From Vreelandella neptunia (lineage in GTDB: Bacteria > Pseudomonadota > Gammaproteobacteria > Pseudomonadales > Halomonadaceae), in the NCBI RefSeq assembly GCF_022489065.1, contig NZ_JAKVTW010000004.1, positions 62,001 through 126,000 on the forward strand: 64,000 bases of DNA. Reading direction: 5' to 3'. Made by a program: the position numbers and the translations under genes. A model generated the notes under the pieces. The model was given only the letters and a program-made list of their open reading frames with translations, searched no databases and was not told the DNA's origin. This document shows positions 12,418 to 21,308 of this stretch, piece after piece; positions within the stretch are counted from its first letter, which is position 1, and every line of letters starts with the position of its first letter.

Positions 12418-12846
12418 ATGGCGAATAGCTTTACTTGCAATATCGTCAGCGCTGAAGCATCCATCTTCTCAGGTACCGTTGAGCAGGTGATTGCTTCCGG
12501 GGTGATGGGTGATCTGGGCGTTTTGCCAGGTCACGCTCCGCTGCTGACTGAGCTTCAGCCGGGTCCGGTTCGCGTGATCTATGATGGTGGCGCAGAAGAG
12601 AACTTCTACGTCACTGGCGGCTTCATGGAAGTCCAGCCGGACGTGGTAACGATACTGGCGGATGCTGCATCACGGGCCAGCGACCTCAATGAGGCTGCTG
12701 CCGAAGAAGCGCGTCAGCAAGCGCTGAAAGCCTTTAACGATAAGTCATCGGAGCTTGATTATACTCGAGCGGCCGCTGAACTTGCCGAAGCCGTTGCTCA
12801 GCTGCGAACGATTCAGCAGCTGCGTAAAAAGGCGGGTAAAGGCTAA
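12418..12846 (+). CDS. atpC: F0F1 ATP synthase subunit epsilon
   Basis: Epsilon attaches to gamma and inhibits ATP hydrolysis. The 142-residue protein has the N-terminal beta-sandwich (FTCNIVSAEASIFSG, GDLGVLPGHAPLLTELQPG). A two-helix C-terminal domain follows, rich in Ala, Glu and Arg and ending LRKKAGKG. It closes the operon, and a strong terminator lies 25 bases downstream. Confidence 0.97.
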   Translation: MANSFTCNIVSAEASIFSGTVEQVIASGVMGDLGVLPGHAPLLTELQPGPVRVIYDGGAEENFYVTGGFMEVQPDVVTILADAASRASDLNEAAAEEARQQALKAFNDKSSELDYTRAAAELAEAVAQLRTIQQLRKKAGKG

Positions 12847-12871
12847 TACCCACGCGTTTGGCGTGGTACAG

Positions 12872-12913
12872 CGCCCCTTAAGCCCGTTATCAGGGTTTAA
12901 GGGGCGTTTTTTT
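12872..12913 (+). terminator. Rho-independent terminator of the atp operon
   Basis: A 14-bp stem (12872-12885 with 12893-12906, one G-U pair) with a 7-base loop is followed by seven T. It is the expected end of atpIBEFHAGDC. Confidence 0.93.
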
Positions 12914-12958
12914 GTTGGGTAGTAAGGATAGTAATATAAGTAAGTATGATGAGTTAGG

Positions 12959-12994
12959 TAATGGATTTTGTAATGGATTAAGTAATGGATTAAG
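12959..12994. repeat. Three tandem 12-bp repeats upstream of mgtE
   Basis: The unit TAATGGATTNNG occurs three times without gaps (12959-12970, 12971-12982, 12983-12994); the last two copies are identical. It lies between the atp terminator and the mgtE start. It could be a slippage product or a regulator-binding array; nothing in the sequence decides this. Confidence 0.8.
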
Positions 12995-13032
12995 TCGGCA
13001 GCACGACGTTTGTCAGTGTGAAGGAGAGAGCC

Positions 13033-14409
13033 ATGGCACTTAACGATGAAAGCCTACAGCAATTAAAAGCCGAACTACTCGACGAGTTGGCCAAGGAAGT
13101 GCCTAGTAAATCGGTGCTCTCTTTGCGTTTGGCCGAAACCCGCTCAGCGGATATCGGTGAAGTGCTCGAAGAGATGATCGAAGATGACGAAGAGCTGCCT
13201 GCGGCGCTCGCTCTGCTGGATATCCTCTCTGCCGAACGGGCAGCCAATGTGCTGGGCTATCTGCCCGGTGAGAGCCAGCTTGAGGTAGTCGGGGAGCTGG
13301 ACGATAGCCAGGTACTCAAGCTGCTCGAAGAGATGGGCTCGGACGAACGTGCCGACCTGTTTAATCTACTCAGTGAAGACCGCCGTGAAGCATTGCTGCG
13401 TCGCATGGCTCACCGCGAGCGGGAAGACCTAAAGCGGCTTGCCAGCTACGAAGAGGGCACCGCAGGCGCCATCATGACCTCTGACTATGTGTCCATAGCC
13501 AGTGGCATGACGGTGTCGCAAGCGATGATGCGGGTACGCCAGACCGCGCCCGATGCAGAGACGGTCTATCAGCTCTATATCCTGGATAGTGACGGTGAGC
13601 TGATTGGTACCATGTCATTACGCCAATTGATGGTGGCGCGTCCTGGAGCCATCGTCGATGACATCATGATCAAAGATGTTATCAGCACGCGGGTCGATAA
13701 CGCTCAGGAAGACGTCGCGCGTATTGTGGCGAAGTACGACCTGTTAGCGCTGCCGGTGATTGATGCCGATGATCGTATGGTCGGCATTGTGACCCACGAT
13801 GATGCCATGGATGTCGCCGAATCCGAGGCCACCGAAGATTTCCACAAAGGCATGTCGATCGGCCAACTGGAGGACGGCGTTAGCCGTGTAAAGCTTTGGA
13901 GCCTTTACCGTAAGCGGGTGTTTTGGCTGGTATTGCTGGTTTTTGCCAACCTGTTTTCGGGTGCCGGGATTGCCTATTTTGAAGAGACTATTGCCGCCCA
14001 GGTAGCGCTGGTATTCTTTTTACCGCTGTTGATCGGGAGTGGCGGTAATGCGGGTGCTCAAGCGGCTACGTTGATGGTACGTGGTATGGCAACTGGCGAT
14101 GTAGGCGTTAAAGATTGGGGAAAATTACTCGGCCGAGAACTTCTTGTTGCAGGGGCGTTAGGTATCACCATGGCCATTGCGGTGACACCAATAGGCATCA
14201 TGCGCGGCGGCGAAGCTCTAGCGATGGTGGTCGCGCTCAGCATGGTCACCATTGTTCTGTTCGGCAGCCTGCTGGGGATGTGCCTGCCGTTCGTGCTAGA
14301 GCGCTTTAAGGTTGACCCTGCCACGGCCTCAGCACCGCTAGTGACCACGCTTATTGATGCTTCGGGGGTAGTGATCTACTTCAGCATCGCCACTTTGCTA
14401 CTCTCTTAA
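13033..14409 (+). CDS. mgtE: Magnesium transporter MgtE
   Basis: MgtE is a Mg2+-gated channel in the inner membrane. The 458-residue protein has an N-terminal acidic superhelical domain (about 1-130, with LRRMAHREREDLKRLASYEEGTAG cut into overlapping conserved blocks). Two CBS domains follow (about 135-255), then five hydrophobic helices, including the pore segment PLLIGSGGNAGAQAATLMVRGMA. I chose ATG 13033 rather than the GTG at 13018 because AAGGAGAGA lies directly before it. It has its own transcription unit downstream of the atp terminator and runs convergent with the cation efflux gene. Confidence 0.93.
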   Translation: MALNDESLQQLKAELLDELAKEVPSKSVLSLRLAETRSADIGEVLEEMIEDDEELPAALALLDILSAERAANVLGYLPGESQLEVVGELDDSQVLKLLEEMGSDERADLFNLLSEDRREALLRRMAHREREDLKRLASYEEGTAGAIMTSDYVSIASGMTVSQAMMRVRQTAPDAETVYQLYILDSDGELIGTMSLRQLMVARPGAIVDDIMIKDVISTRVDNAQEDVARIVAKYDLLALPVIDADDRMVGIVTHDDAMDVAESEATEDFHKGMSIGQLEDGVSRVKLWSLYRKRVFWLVLLVFANLFSGAGIAYFEETIAAQVALVFFLPLLIGSGGNAGAQAATLMVRGMATGDVGVKDWGKLLGRELLVAGALGITMAIAVTPIGIMRGGEALAMVVALSMVTIVLFGSLLGMCLPFVLERFKVDPATASAPLVTTLIDASGVVIYFSIATLLLS

Positions 14410-14447
14410 AAAACTGCTCACATAAGCACAGTGTAAGGATCTAGAGG

Positions 14448-15641
14448 TTAGCGCATAGAGCTACTTGCGGCGCGGGTGATAAACAGCACTTCGACGTGAC
14501 CCAGCCACTCGATATCGCTGGCCAGTGCCTTCAACTGGCTAGCGAGGCACTGAGGCGGTTGATGCACTGCATCAGCAATAATCAGCGATACCGAGACCTT
14601 ATCGTCCAGGTAGTGCAACTGCAGCTCGTTTAGCGTTCGCCAGACTGGGTGCTTATACCAGCGGGCATCTAGCGCGGCCTCTACTTCAGGTCGCAGCGGA
14701 AGGCCGGGAAGGCGGCTGGGATCGCCCGCACCGGCGTCGTCTTCGGGGTCAACGTGGAAGATCACATCGGTTAACGCAGGGAATTCGTGGCGCAGGCGGC
14801 GGCTGACTTCGTTACCGATCTCATGGGCTTCGGAGACGGTGATTTTGGGTCCTACCACCACGTGTAGATCAACCATGACCCAGCCCGCCGACTGGCGGGT
14901 GCGCAGATCATGAACGCTATCCACACCCGGAACGCTGCAGGCCACGTCGTGCATCTGATCCTGAACATCCACCGGCAGCGCGGTATCGACCAGCTCGCGG
15001 GCCGATTCCCACAGCAAGTCCAGGCCTACCTTACCGACCAATAAGCCCACGATGATAGCAGCGACAGCATCCAGCCAGCCCAAGCCAAACTGAGCGCCTA
15101 CCAGGGCTACCAGCACCACGGCGGTGGATAAGGCATCGCTGCGCGAGTGCCAGGCATTGGCTTCGAGCAATTTTGACTTTACCCGCTTAGCCACTCGCAT
15201 GGTGTAGCGAAAAATCCACTCCTTACTGAGCAGCGCAATCACCGTGATGACAATCGCCAGCATACCAGGCGCGTTAACGGCAGTACCGCTAAACAGGCGA
15301 TCCAGGCTCGACCAGGCAATACCGCCAGCCACGAAGATCAGCACACTTCCCAGCAATAGGGTGGTCAGGGTTTCGATTCGGCCGTGGCCGTAGTGGTGGT
15401 CTTTATCGGGCTCCTGGCGGCCGTAATGAATGGCTGCCAGGACAAAACCATCGGTGACTAAATCCGATAGGGAGTGAATGCCGTCGGCGATCAACGCCGC
15501 TGAGCCGACCATAAAACCAATGGTGACTTTAACGACACTCAACAGGGCGTCCAGCCATGCACCGATGTAGGTGACACGCTTGGCTTCTTGGCTAAGTCGC
15601 GCTTGATCGTGAACCACTGGCGTTTCAACGGTCTGAGTCAT
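14448..15641 (-). CDS. Cation diffusion facilitator family transporter
   Basis: CDF proteins are inner-membrane proton antiporters that export Zn2+, Fe2+, Mn2+ or related cations. The 397-residue product has about six membrane helices with the paired metal-site motifs ADGIHSLSD (helix 2) and HSRSDAL (helix 5). HHYGHGRIETL lies in the intracellular loop, and a cytosolic domain of the ferredoxin-like type follows (VDLHVVVGPKITVSEAHEIGNEV). It is longer than FieF (300 residues) because of a C-terminal extension from about residue 300 that I cannot assign. I chose ATG 15641 (MTQTVETPV), with AAGGT upstream; the frame is open to 15740. The metal cannot be fixed from sequence alone. Confidence 0.88.
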   Translation of the reverse strand: MTQTVETPVVHDQARLSQEAKRVTYIGAWLDALLSVVKVTIGFMVGSAALIADGIHSLSDLVTDGFVLAAIHYGRQEPDKDHHYGHGRIETLTTLLLGSVLIFVAGGIAWSSLDRLFSGTAVNAPGMLAIVITVIALLSKEWIFRYTMRVAKRVKSKLLEANAWHSRSDALSTAVVLVALVGAQFGLGWLDAVAAIIVGLLVGKVGLDLLWESARELVDTALPVDVQDQMHDVACSVPGVDSVHDLRTRQSAGWVMVDLHVVVGPKITVSEAHEIGNEVSRRLRHEFPALTDVIFHVDPEDDAGAGDPSRLPGLPLRPEVEAALDARWYKHPVWRTLNELQLHYLDDKVSVSLIIADAVHQPPQCLASQLKALASDIEWLGHVEVLFITRAASSSMR

Positions 15642-15857
15642 GGGTACCTTGCAAGGAAGCACGCATTCAATAGATGCCCATTGTAGCGCACTCCTTATAT
15701 CCTCTATAGCGTCCACTGCCTTTGGATGGTGAAACAGCACTTTTCAGTGGTTGTAGTGATTAACGTCAGCAAGGCAATGGCGGACAAAGAATTAGCGGAT
15801 GTGTATCCTTAAGCGTCCTTACAAACGAACACATTAATTTTACTAACAGGGTTTCCT

Positions 15858-16658
15858 ATGGATTGGCTCCAAGTGGTGGTGTTAGCGGTTGTTCAGGGAA
15901 TTTCAGAATTTTTACCCGTTTCGAGCTCTGCGCACCTGATTTTGGTGCCAGTACTGACAGACTGGCAGGATCAAGGGTTAGCGTTTGACGTCGCGCTGCA
16001 TTTGGGCAGTCTCTCCGCGGTAATCATCTATTTCAGGCAGGAAATTTGGCAAATGATTATCAGTAGCCTGGCCGCCATCGGTGGAAAAGGCGTCAACGAG
16101 GATGCGCGGCTTGCCTTTTGGGTCACATTGGCCACCATCCCAGTGGGTATTGTTGGCTTATTGCTACACGATGTTATTTCTCACTATATGCGCTCAACGC
16201 TGATTATCGGCTTCAGTTTAATTGGTTTCGGTCTATTGTTGGGGTATGCCGATTGGCGCAAGCAGGGAACGCGCAGCGAGTATCAACTGCGTTTAAAGGA
16301 TGTGCTCATTATTGGCGGCGCCCAGGCGCTGGCGCTAATCCCCGGCACATCGCGTTCAGGTATCACTATCACAGCGGCGCTAATGGTAGGTATGAGCCGG
16401 GAAGGGGCTGCGCGCTTCTCGTTCTTGCTGTCGATTCCGGTCATTGTGTTGGCCGGGGGTTTGGAAGCCATAGGCCTTTTTAACGCGCAACAGTCGGTCG
16501 ACTGGGCTGCAATGCTGGTGGGTACTTTACTGTCAGGGGTAAGCGCTTATTTGTGTATTCACTACTTCCTGGTCGTTATTAAAAAATTGGGAATGCAGCC
16601 TTTTGTTATTTATCGCGTGCTGTTTGGCGCTTGGCTGCTGTGGTTTTTTCATTTTTAA
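15858..16658 (+). CDS. uppP: Undecaprenyl-diphosphate phosphatase UppP (BacA)
   Basis: UppP dephosphorylates undecaprenyl pyrophosphate to recycle the lipid carrier of peptidoglycan synthesis; overexpression confers bacitracin resistance. The 266-residue polytopic protein carries both conserved motifs, VVQGISEFLPVSSSAHL (about residues 11-27, with the catalytic Glu) and PGTSRSGITIT (about 160-170). The start follows CAGGGTTTCC. It is followed by apbE after about 40 bases in the same direction. Confidence 0.95.
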   Translation: MDWLQVVVLAVVQGISEFLPVSSSAHLILVPVLTDWQDQGLAFDVALHLGSLSAVIIYFRQEIWQMIISSLAAIGGKGVNEDARLAFWVTLATIPVGIVGLLLHDVISHYMRSTLIIGFSLIGFGLLLGYADWRKQGTRSEYQLRLKDVLIIGGAQALALIPGTSRSGITITAALMVGMSREGAARFSFLLSIPVIVLAGGLEAIGLFNAQQSVDWAAMLVGTLLSGVSAYLCIHYFLVVIKKLGMQPFVIYRVLFGAWLLWFFHF

Positions 16659-16699
16659 GCGCTTCGTTTTAAGAGCGTTATTTCCAGGGCATGGCCGCT

Positions 16700-17842
16700 A
16701 TGAAAAAGTCAGATAAGAAGGCGTTTGCAGTAAGTATCGGCAAGTGGGGACGTTTACTGGTAGTGCTAGGAGTGCTGGTCGCAGTGGCTGGCTGCTCAGA
16801 GAGTGATCGTCCGCTGGAACCTCCCGTTCGCTTTGAGGGAGATATCTTCGGCACCTTCTATCAGGTGACCATTATGGATCCCCTCACCCAGGGCGAGTCC
16901 CTTGAATTGGAAGAGGGGTTCAAAACTGAGCTGGAGAGCGTTGACCAGGCGATGTCCACCTACCGTGACGATGCTGAATTGATCGCCTTCAACGAAGCGC
17001 CTGTAGAGGAGTGGCAGCCGCTTTCCAATGAACTCATTGAGGTATTGGCAATAAGTCAGTCGGTGGCCGAAGCCAGCCACGGTGCTTTTGATGTTACCGT
17101 CGGCGATCTGGTTAATTTGTGGAGTTTTGGCCCTGGCGCACGGCCTGAAGAGGTGCCCGCTGACGATGTTCTGGCTGAACAGCTTGCTCAGGTCGGCTTT
17201 GATGCGGTGGAAGTCGATACGCAGAATATGCAGGCAAGGCGTACCCGCGATGTATTTGTCGACCTTTCCGGTGTGGCCAAAGGCCATGCCACTGATCGGG
17301 TGGCCGCTTACCTGGATCAGCAGGGCATGGAGCATTATCTGGTCAATCTCGGCGGCGACCTGATCGCCCGTGGCGTGCGCGATGAAGACGACCAGACACC
17401 TTGGCGAATTGGCATTGAAGTGCCCGAAGATGGCCAGCAGCGTGCTCAGCATATCATTCCGCTAGAGAGCATGTCGGTGGCTACTTCCGGTGATTATCGT
17501 AACTACTTTGAAGTGGATGGCCAACGCTTCTCGCACACTATTGATCCACGTACGGGTCGGCCCGTTACCCATCAACTTGCGTCTGTATCTGTTTTCCACC
17601 CCTCTAACGCTTGGGCGGATGCCTGGGCGACGGCGCTTCTGGTGGTGGGCGAACAAGATGCTATGCAGATGGCCATCGAGAATAATCTCAAAGTACTTTT
17701 GCTCGTTCGTGATGGTGAGCAGTGGCGCAGCATCGCCTCGCCCGAATTCGTTAACTATTTCGGTGAAACACTGGTTGATGAGCTGGGTATTGAACAGCTC
17801 CCAGCTCCGGCGCCCACCAACCAACCCGTAACAGGTGAATAA
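16700..17842 (+). CDS. apbE: FAD:protein FMN transferase ApbE (lipoprotein)
   Basis: ApbE attaches FMN to Thr residues of periplasmic flavoproteins such as NqrB/NqrC and RnfG/RnfD. A lipobox (VAVAGC) at about residue 32 indicates a membrane-anchored lipoprotein. The body shows the family motifs FDVTVGDLVNLWSFGPG, DLSGVAKGHATDRVA, LVNLGGDLIARG and HTIDPRTGRPV. I prefer ATG 16700 because AGGG at 16686-16689 is too close to the ATG at 16691; the choice changes three residues. Its stop lies next to the glmU start. In a halophile the likely target is the sodium-pumping NQR or an RNF complex encoded elsewhere. Confidence 0.93.
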   Translation: MKKSDKKAFAVSIGKWGRLLVVLGVLVAVAGCSESDRPLEPPVRFEGDIFGTFYQVTIMDPLTQGESLELEEGFKTELESVDQAMSTYRDDAELIAFNEAPVEEWQPLSNELIEVLAISQSVAEASHGAFDVTVGDLVNLWSFGPGARPEEVPADDVLAEQLAQVGFDAVEVDTQNMQARRTRDVFVDLSGVAKGHATDRVAAYLDQQGMEHYLVNLGGDLIARGVRDEDDQTPWRIGIEVPEDGQQRAQHIIPLESMSVATSGDYRNYFEVDGQRFSHTIDPRTGRPVTHQLASVSVFHPSNAWADAWATALLVVGEQDAMQMAIENNLKVLLLVRDGEQWRSIASPEFVNYFGETLVDELGIEQLPAPAPTNQPVTGE

Positions 17843-17843
17843 C

Positions 17844-19214
17844 ATGCAAGAACTGGATATCGTCATTCTCGCCGCGGGTAAAGGCACGCGTATGCGTTCT
17901 CAAATCCCTAAAGTACTGCATACCTTGGCGGGTAAGCCAATGGTGCAGCATGTATTGGATACTGCCTCCGGGCTGCAGCCTGATCGTACCCATGTCGTCA
18001 TCGGCCATGGTGCAGAACAGCTACGCGAGGCGCTGGCCGACACTGTGGTGCAGTTTGCGGTGCAGGCCGAACAGAAAGGCACCGGTCACGCGGTGGCCCA
18101 AGCGCTTGAGCAGCTCGGTAGCGGCAAGGTGCTTATCCTCTATGGCGATGTCCCCCTGTTACAGCGTGATTCACTGAGGGAGCTGTTGGCCCAAGTGGAT
18201 GAACAGCACATCGGGCTATTGACGGTGACGCTGGATGACCCCACCGGCTATGGTCGTATTGAGCGCAACGATGCAGGTGAGGCGGTGGCGATCGTTGAGC
18301 AAAAAGATGCCAACAGTGCCCAGCTTGAGATCACCGAATGCAATACCGGTATTATGGCCATGACCAGCGCTCAGTTAAAACGCTGGTTACCGCAGCTTTC
18401 CGCCGAGAATGCCCAGGGTGAGTACTACCTGACCGATGTGATCGCCATGGCCGCCGATGAAGGCATCAAGGTATGCACGGCCCAGCCAGCCACTGCGGTT
18501 GAAGTGGAAGGGGTTAATAATCGCGCACAAATGGCCCGCCTGGAACGTGCTTATCAGCAGCAGCTTGCCGATAAGCTGATGGCAGAGGGCGTGGCGCTTG
18601 CCGACCCCGCACGCTTGGATGTGCGCGGGCGTTTAACCTGCGGTCATGATGTCTTTATTGATGTGGGCTGCGTTTTTGAAGGCGACGTTGAGCTTGGTGA
18701 AGGCGTGCGTATTGGCCCTTACTGTGTGATTAAAAATAGCACCATTGGTGCCGAAAGCATGGTAGACACCCATAGTGTGATAGAGGGCACCGTGGCAGCG
18801 GGCCTGAACCAGATAGGCCCCTTTGCGCGGCTACGTCCAGGGACGCGGTTGGCGGTAAAAGCCAAGGTGGGCAATTTTGTTGAAACCAAAAATGCCGATG
18901 TCGGTGAGGGTAGTAAGATTAATCACCTAAGCTATGTAGGTGACGCACGCTTAGGCCGGGATGTGAACGTTGGTGCGGGCACGATTACCTGCAACTACGA
19001 CGGTGCCAACAAACACCATACAGAGATTGGTGATAATGCCTTTATTGGCTCGAACACAGCCTTGGTCGCGCCTGTCTCGGTAGGCAAAGGCGCTACCGTA
19101 GGGGCAGGGTCGACAATTGCTAAAGACGTTACCGATTACGCCTTAGCCGTCACGCGTGGTCGCCAGCTAGAAAAAATCGACTGGCTGCGCCCCAGCAAGC
19201 GCACAGAGCCATAG
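17844..19214 (+). CDS. glmU: Bifunctional N-acetylglucosamine-1-phosphate uridyltransferase / glucosamine-1-phosphate acetyltransferase GlmU
   Basis: GlmU makes UDP-GlcNAc for peptidoglycan and lipopolysaccharide in two steps. The N-terminal pyrophosphorylase domain carries LAAGKGTRMRSQIPKVLH (about residues 8-25) and the metal-binding LYGDVPL. The C-terminal half is a left-handed beta-helix of hexapeptide repeats with the acetyltransferase segment NYDGANKHHTEIGDNAFIGSN. I chose ATG 17844, with CAGGTG upstream, over the GTG at 17835 inside the apbE end. At 456 residues the length is typical. glmS lies 146 bases downstream. Confidence 0.96.
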   Translation: MQELDIVILAAGKGTRMRSQIPKVLHTLAGKPMVQHVLDTASGLQPDRTHVVIGHGAEQLREALADTVVQFAVQAEQKGTGHAVAQALEQLGSGKVLILYGDVPLLQRDSLRELLAQVDEQHIGLLTVTLDDPTGYGRIERNDAGEAVAIVEQKDANSAQLEITECNTGIMAMTSAQLKRWLPQLSAENAQGEYYLTDVIAMAADEGIKVCTAQPATAVEVEGVNNRAQMARLERAYQQQLADKLMAEGVALADPARLDVRGRLTCGHDVFIDVGCVFEGDVELGEGVRIGPYCVIKNSTIGAESMVDTHSVIEGTVAAGLNQIGPFARLRPGTRLAVKAKVGNFVETKNADVGEGSKINHLSYVGDARLGRDVNVGAGTITCNYDGANKHHTEIGDNAFIGSNTALVAPVSVGKGATVGAGSTIAKDVTDYALAVTRGRQLEKIDWLRPSKRTEP

Positions 19215-19360
19215 TTCTGAAAATGGTGCTAAGGATCATTAAAAAGCCGTATTCATAATCAGTGGCCGTCGTTTTACCGTTCTGCGGATTGGTTGAGTAG
19301 AGTTTGTACGAAAAGTCGGCGAGCGGAAAGTGCTCTGGTTAATGACCTAGGAGAGTGATT

Positions 19361-21202
19361 ATGTGTGGCATTGTTGCCGCCGTTGCCCAGCGCAACGTCC
19401 AAGAAATTCTATTAGAAGGTCTAAAACGCCTGGAGTATCGAGGCTATGATTCGGCCGGTATGACGGTGTTTAGCGATGGCGTGCTGACCCGCCGCCGGGC
19501 GCTCGGAAAAGTGGCGGCGCTAGCTGCGCAATTGGAAGCTTCCGCGCTACCGGGTTTTTCGGGCATTGCACACACCCGCTGGGCAACCCACGGCAAACCC
19601 TCTGAAGCCAATGCCCACCCGCATCATAGCGGCTCTCACATTGATGAAAACCAAGTGGCGGTGGTGCATAACGGGATTATTGAAAACTACGAGAATATAA
19701 AAGATAACTTGCAGCGCAACGGCTACGCGTTTAACTCCGAAACCGATACCGAAGTGATTGCCCACTTACTCTCCGAAAAGCTGAACGATGGCCTCACCCT
19801 GTTTGACGCGACGCAACAGATCGTTAACGGCTTAGGTGGCGCTTATGCCTTGGGCGTGATGAGCGCTAAAGAACCAGGTGTGGTGGTCGGTGCCCGCCAG
19901 GGCAGCCCACTGGTGGTGGGTGTGGGCATTAATGAAGCCTTTTTAGCCTCTGACCCGCTGGCACTACTGCCAGTGACGGATCGCTTTATTTATCTTGAAG
20001 AGGGCGACCTGGTTGAGCTACGCGAGCAGGGCGTTATTCGCATTGTGGATCGTCATGGTAACCAAGTTGAGCGTCCTATTCAGACCTTTGAGCACGGTGA
20101 CGGTGCTGCCAGCAAAGGCGAATACCGTCATTACATGCTCAAGGAAATATTTGAGCAGCCGAAGGTGATCGAAGCGGCGTTGGAAGGGCGGCTGAGCGCC
20201 AAAAGCGTGCTGGTGGAGAGCTTTGGCCCCGATGCCCAAGCGCTTTTCCAGCGTACCCGCCAAGTGCATATTATCGCCTGCGGCACCAGCTACCACGCCG
20301 GGCTGGTGGCGCGTTACTGGCTAGAGCGTTACGCCGGTGTACCGGTTCAGGTAGAAGTGGCCTCTGAGTACCGTTATCGCCACCCAGTCGTGCCCGAAGG
20401 CACGCTGTTTGTCACTCTTTCTCAGTCGGGTGAAACGGCTGATACGCTGGCGGCGCTGCGTTTTGCGAAAACGCTCAACTATGTGGGCACATTGGCGATT
20501 TGCAACGTGCCCGGCAGCTCATTGGTGCGTGAGTCGGACATTACGCTGATGACACGCGCAGGCCCTGAAATAGGTGTGGCCTCCACCAAAGCCTTTACGA
20601 CTCAGCTTGTGGCGTTAATGCTACTCACGCTTTCCGTGAGTAAAGCAAAAGGGCAAGCCGAATACCCAGATATCATCGCCGCACTGCGCACGCTGCCCGA
20701 GGTGTGCCAGCGAGTGCTGGCGCTGGACAGTCAGATCGAAGCGCTTTCCCAAGCATTTGCTGAAAAACATCATGCGCTCTTCTTGGGACGCGGCGCCCAC
20801 TATCCGATTGCGCTGGAAGGGGCACTTAAGCTCAAAGAGATCTCCTATATTCATGCCGAAGCGTACCCTGCCGGGGAGTTAAAGCACGGTCCGCTGGCGC
20901 TGGTGGACAGCGAAATGCCGGTGATTTCGGTCGCCCCCAACGACGACCTGTTGGAAAAGCTTAAATCCAACCTTCAGGAAGTCCGCGCCCGCGGCGGCCA
21001 GTTGTTCGTGTTTGCCGACGAAAGTGTGGGTATGGATTCCCAGGAAGATATCCGTGTACTCACACTTCCCCACGTGCATGAAGCGCTGGCGCCGCTACTC
21101 TATACCCTGCCGTTACAACTGCTGAGTTACCACGTAGCCGTGCTTAAAGGCACAGATGTCGACCAGCCGCGTAACCTAGCTAAAAGCGTGACGGTAGAAT
21201 AG
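19361..21202 (+). CDS. glmS: Glutamine-fructose-6-phosphate aminotransferase GlmS
   Basis: GlmS makes glucosamine-6-phosphate from fructose-6-phosphate and glutamine, the first step of amino sugar synthesis. The start must be ATG 19361 because the next residue is the catalytic N-terminal cysteine (MCGIVAAVAQ); GGAGAG lies five bases upstream. The glutaminase domain (to about 240) contains LEYRGYDSAG and HTRWATHGKPSEANAHPH. Two SIS domains follow (CGTSYHAG; LSQSGETADTL), ending DQPRNLAKSVTVE. There is no ribozyme in the leader; control in proteobacteria usually uses small RNAs. Confidence 0.97.
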   Translation: MCGIVAAVAQRNVQEILLEGLKRLEYRGYDSAGMTVFSDGVLTRRRALGKVAALAAQLEASALPGFSGIAHTRWATHGKPSEANAHPHHSGSHIDENQVAVVHNGIIENYENIKDNLQRNGYAFNSETDTEVIAHLLSEKLNDGLTLFDATQQIVNGLGGAYALGVMSAKEPGVVVGARQGSPLVVGVGINEAFLASDPLALLPVTDRFIYLEEGDLVELREQGVIRIVDRHGNQVERPIQTFEHGDGAASKGEYRHYMLKEIFEQPKVIEAALEGRLSAKSVLVESFGPDAQALFQRTRQVHIIACGTSYHAGLVARYWLERYAGVPVQVEVASEYRYRHPVVPEGTLFVTLSQSGETADTLAALRFAKTLNYVGTLAICNVPGSSLVRESDITLMTRAGPEIGVASTKAFTTQLVALMLLTLSVSKAKGQAEYPDIIAALRTLPEVCQRVLALDSQIEALSQAFAEKHHALFLGRGAHYPIALEGALKLKEISYIHAEAYPAGELKHGPLALVDSEMPVISVAPNDDLLEKLKSNLQEVRARGGQLFVFADESVGMDSQEDIRVLTLPHVHEALAPLLYTLPLQLLSYHVAVLKGTDVDQPRNLAKSVTVE

Positions 21203-21238
21203 CGGGCATATAAAGAAGAGTTAAGGAAGGATGAAATC

Positions 21239-21283
21239 AACGGCTAAATAAGGTGACCCTATATTTAGCCGTTTTATTATTTA
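21239..21283 (+). terminator. Rho-independent terminator after glmS
   Basis: A perfect 12-bp stem (21239-21250 with 21262-21273) with an 11-base loop is followed by TTATTATTTAT. It ends glmS and separates it from the convergent xylose operon. Confidence 0.85.
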
Positions 21284-21308
21284 TCGAGCGTATTATCCGC
21301 GAGTATTC

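Noticed and set aside
19215..19360. glmS ribozyme or riboswitch in the glmS leader
   Set aside because: That element belongs mostly to Gram-positive bacteria, and no such fold or conserved core is visible here.
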